DNA from: Epiperipatus broadwayi
Taxonomy: Eukaryota; Onychophora; Udeonychophora; Euonychophora; Peripatidae
DNA: 64,000 bases
NCBI GenBank assembly: GCA_028023455.1
Contig: JAQFVV010012423.1
Location: 5,500,269 to 5,564,268 of the forward strand
Direction: 5' to 3'
Part shown: positions 61,431-64,000 of the stretch, piece by piece
Layout: each line of letters starts with the position of its first letter
Position numbering within the stretch: position 1 is the stretch's first letter
Translations under genes and position numbers: made by a program
The notes under the pieces: generated by a model
What the model was told of the DNA's origin: nothing
The model's database searches: none
Seen by the model: the letters and a program-made list of their open reading frames with translations, nothing else

Positions 61431-62682
61431 GTTTTGCTATGTCTTAGCTCACTGATCCCTAGAATAAGAACAACAAATTTTGTATGAAATATTATTTTTT
61501 GAGGATACAAAGAACACAGCGACTCAGATTTCAATCTATACAATTTAATATGCACATTAATGTGTATAAGGATAATATATATAAATACATGAATTAAATT
61601 CTATTCTAATTTATATAACCTCATCTCAGCTAATTAGAAGTAGGTCCTTTCACTTATTGAGTCTATCCACTAATATTAAAATATTAAAGGTAGTACATTT
61701 ATCTTTACCATCATCGCTATCCTCTAAGCATTTAAAATAATAATAAGACTGGGGTAATTTGTTACAGCCCTAGTTATTGACCTTCAGGAGCTAAGATCCT
61801 GGAAATAAGATGACCCCTGCTGGTTTCTTCTGCTGCTTCACTCTTGTGACAGACACGGTTGCCTCGAAGATGACAAAGAAGAGCACATGTTGCTTTTTTC
61901 TACAGTTTATATACTTTCAATCCTTTTGTTTTCTGGAATAATTAAGCTTACTGGGGAAAATCCAGGTGATGGTTGTATTATCAGTTTAATCTTGGCTCTG
62001 TAAATTTAATTAATATTTTAACTTGTACTAATTAAATTTCCTCCATTATCTGACATTTATTTTTCCTTCTGATAATAATTACTTTACTCAATACATTTTA
62101 ATTAAATATCTTATATTAAAGCAATTCACTTAATAATTATTCTGACTATTTATTATTTATCTGTTTTATTTATCCTCTGTATAAATTAATTTCATAACTG
62201 ATTAAAATACATATATTTCAGAAACTTAATGCATGTGCAGGCAAAAATAATAGTTTTAAAATTATTAGAAAATACTGTCATCATCTATACTGAAATTTTG
62301 CTAATACAATGGATTGATTATTATGATCACTGTTTTATTAAGAAGAAAAATCATATTAAAAAAAAATACAATGCAACTGTGCTCAAAATAAAGATATCAT
62401 ATAAATAATATTATAGTTAAGAATCAATATAAAAGAAGTAAACATTAAATGAGCACTTACAACATACTCTATAATTAAAATGATAGTTGTATTAAAAGGC
62501 TGTTACTATTCCAACTCTAATAGAAGAAAATTCGCTTATTTTTAAAACATAATTACTATTTTTGTTAAATTTCAACAATTGAATTTTCTAATGTATCATG
62601 TTATTGAGATATGGATTTTTCTCAAGGAATAAATTGTAGATATGAGAAAATCTAATCATCACTAGCATTTGGCAATGATCCT
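61431..62682. other. A+T-rich region, possible old LTR
   Basis: No gene found. A more complex patch at 61760-61880 contains TGTTACAGCCCTAG, whose inverse begins TGTAACA like many LTR ends; with the gag relic next door on the minus strand, a decayed 5' LTR is possible but no partner was found. Confidence 0.3.
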
Positions 62683-62881
62683 TTTATTAATTTGATTAAA
62701 AGAAAATGTGGCTTTTTTTTTATTTGGCAAAATAATAAATTGAATACAACTTCATAAATATTGTAAAGATTTAAACAATAGTTCTATTAATTTTTGATTC
62801 GATTAAAATGAAATGTGACATTTTGTGTTTGGCAGAATAATAAATTGAATGTGGAATTTCATAACAATGTAATGATTTAAA
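62683..62881. repeat. ~100-bp imperfect tandem duplication
   Basis: 62683-62781 and 62782-62881 are diverged copies, both with TTTGGCA(A/G)AATAATAAATTGAAT and ending in GATTTAAA. Confidence 0.7.
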
Positions 62882-63284
62882 GACGAAATTTAAAAACTAA
62901 CAAAAAAGCTCAACACTGATTAGTGGATTAAAACTGCAAATAAAGTATAGATATTTGTATTGTTGGAACTGAAAAATTATATAATAATCTTAATAAATGT
63001 ATGAATAGCATTCTTTTATATGATAATGAAGATATTTTTAGCAAGCTGTGAGTATTCTGACTACTTTTTAAATAATAATACAAGAATTTAGGTCATAATC
63101 ATTAAGATATATTCATACCTAACTACTCATTTACATATGGATAAAAATGTTCAAGTAATAAAACTAATCAGCTATTTAAAATGTAAAGATTGCAAATTTT
63201 AAAATATAATAAGTAATGTTATATTCAAAACAATTTGAATTTTTGAGGATTAATAAAATTTTCTAATATGATATTAGTTTATCA

Positions 63285-64000
63285 AAATAAAGAAGAAAGA
63301 AAAGACTGCAGTGATTATTATAGAATATCACTGTTATCCATTGCAGCAAAAATACTTTCAAGAAGTTCAAAGAATAGGTTAATCCATTAATAGATGAATG
63401 GTTAACAGATTCTATGAGATTTTACAGAGTCAAAAATTTACTACAGTCATAGTTTTTGTTGTCAGCCTAAAAACAAGTGTCATGAATAAAAGTGTGATCT
63501 ACATATTGTTTTTATTGATTTAATCAAGACCTTTAACTTAACTAATTGAAAAGATTTGTGTCAATGTATAAAATTAGCAGGTTATCAACTGAAGTTTATA
63601 AAATGCTGCATAATGGAATGAAAAGAAATATCACTGCTAATAAAAAATCTTAGATACACAAATGAAAATTGGTATTAAATAAGAATCTACTTATTCAGAC
63701 ATCATAAAAATTTGATCACAATGGTCTTAAAAACAGACATCAACATAAGATATGAGAGGAAATTGTTTTTAATTTGAACTTAACAAAAATAATAACATTG
63801 TCTTTTAGTTCTATGGATTTACAAAACACTGATGATTTTACCATTCTTACCAATTCAGAAAAATATCTCCAGATGCTTTTAATCTTTTGAATGCAATTTA
63901 TAGAAACATGGGTTTATTGTTTAATAGTTATCATTTTAAAAATATGAATCAATTTAAATATCTAGAGAACTTTTGAGGTAGACAAATGAATTTGGATGAT
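63285..64000 (+). pseudogene. Non-LTR reverse transcriptase relic running off the window
   Basis: On the plus strand: E-E-R-K-D-C-S-D-Y-Y-R-I-S-L-L-S-I-A-A-K-I-L-S-R (near 63290-63360), matching 'D-C-x-N-Y-R-G-I-S-L-L-S-I-x-G-K-I-x-x-R'; then F-Y-x-F-N-Q-D-L (near 63510), in the place of motif A 'F-I-D-L-x-K-A-F-D'; V-Y-K-M-L-H-N-G-M near 63590; and T-D-D-F-T-I-L-T-N (near 63825-63850), matching catalytic 'F-A-D-D' plus 'L-x-x'. A further thumb-like segment follows to the window end. Multiple frame breaks; catalytic motif A is destroyed. This family is common in invertebrates. The 3' end lies outside the window. Confidence 0.72.

Overview
This window reads as nuclear DNA of an animal, most likely an invertebrate. 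It is extremely A+T-rich (roughly three quarters or more by eye), full of poly-A/T and (AT)n runs, has no long open reading frame and no operon-like layout. Nearly everything recognisable is a decaying transposable element. The mix (Ty3/gypsy LTR elements, Penelope-like elements with GIY-YIG remnants, RTE-like non-LTR reverse transcriptases, a GTF2IRD2/ZBED-type hAT, a Merlin transposon, hammerhead-bearing small repeats) is typical of metazoans. The sequence does not settle the phylum. The window looks like intergenic or deep intronic DNA; only two places look at all like host exons, and both are weak.

Layout. 1-8 kb: a Ty3/gypsy-like element on the minus strand with two ~1.45-1.49 kb LTRs (1252-2698 and 6395-7884). 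Its short interior keeps gag coiled coil and an integrase tail but no visible reverse transcriptase. 11-14.3 kb: a tRNA-like repeat, a hairpin repeat, then a 1.06 kb foldback element (13219-14274) built from inverted copies of a ~476-bp unit that carries a type I hammerhead ribozyme motif; a 176-bp relative lies at 24044-24219. Both are flanked by 12-14 bp direct repeats. 14.8-17.0 kb: a Merlin-family DNA transposon with ~70-bp terminal inverted repeats (TIRs). 25.2-26.1 kb: a large imperfect palindrome. 28.9-32.3 kb: a nearly full-length but dead hAT transposon with its own nested inverted-repeat element. 40.8-47.4 kb: a non-LTR reverse transcriptase relic, a Penelope-like element (41.8-43.7 kb), tRNA-like/SINE scraps, a short Penelope-like fragment with a well-formed hammerhead motif (46.4-46.8 kb) and another non-LTR relic. 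47.4-56.1 kb: A+T-rich DNA with one candidate exon. 56.1-61.4 kb: an RTE-like relic, then a second gypsy relic (gag at 60.6-61.4 kb, pol at 58.0-58.5 kb) split by a Penelope-like element (58.6-60.5 kb). 63.3-64.0 kb: a non-LTR reverse transcriptase running off the right edge.

The thread linking the most interesting parts is the hammerhead ribozyme. Motifs occur in the foldback unit and in the terminal repeats of all the Penelope-like copies. These elements also share an architecture: the upstream (5') end is an inverted partial copy of the downstream part. The simplest reading is a Penelope/retrozyme system in which hammerhead-processed RNAs are copied back into the genome. All assignments come from reading the sequence and recalling family motifs; no database search was run.
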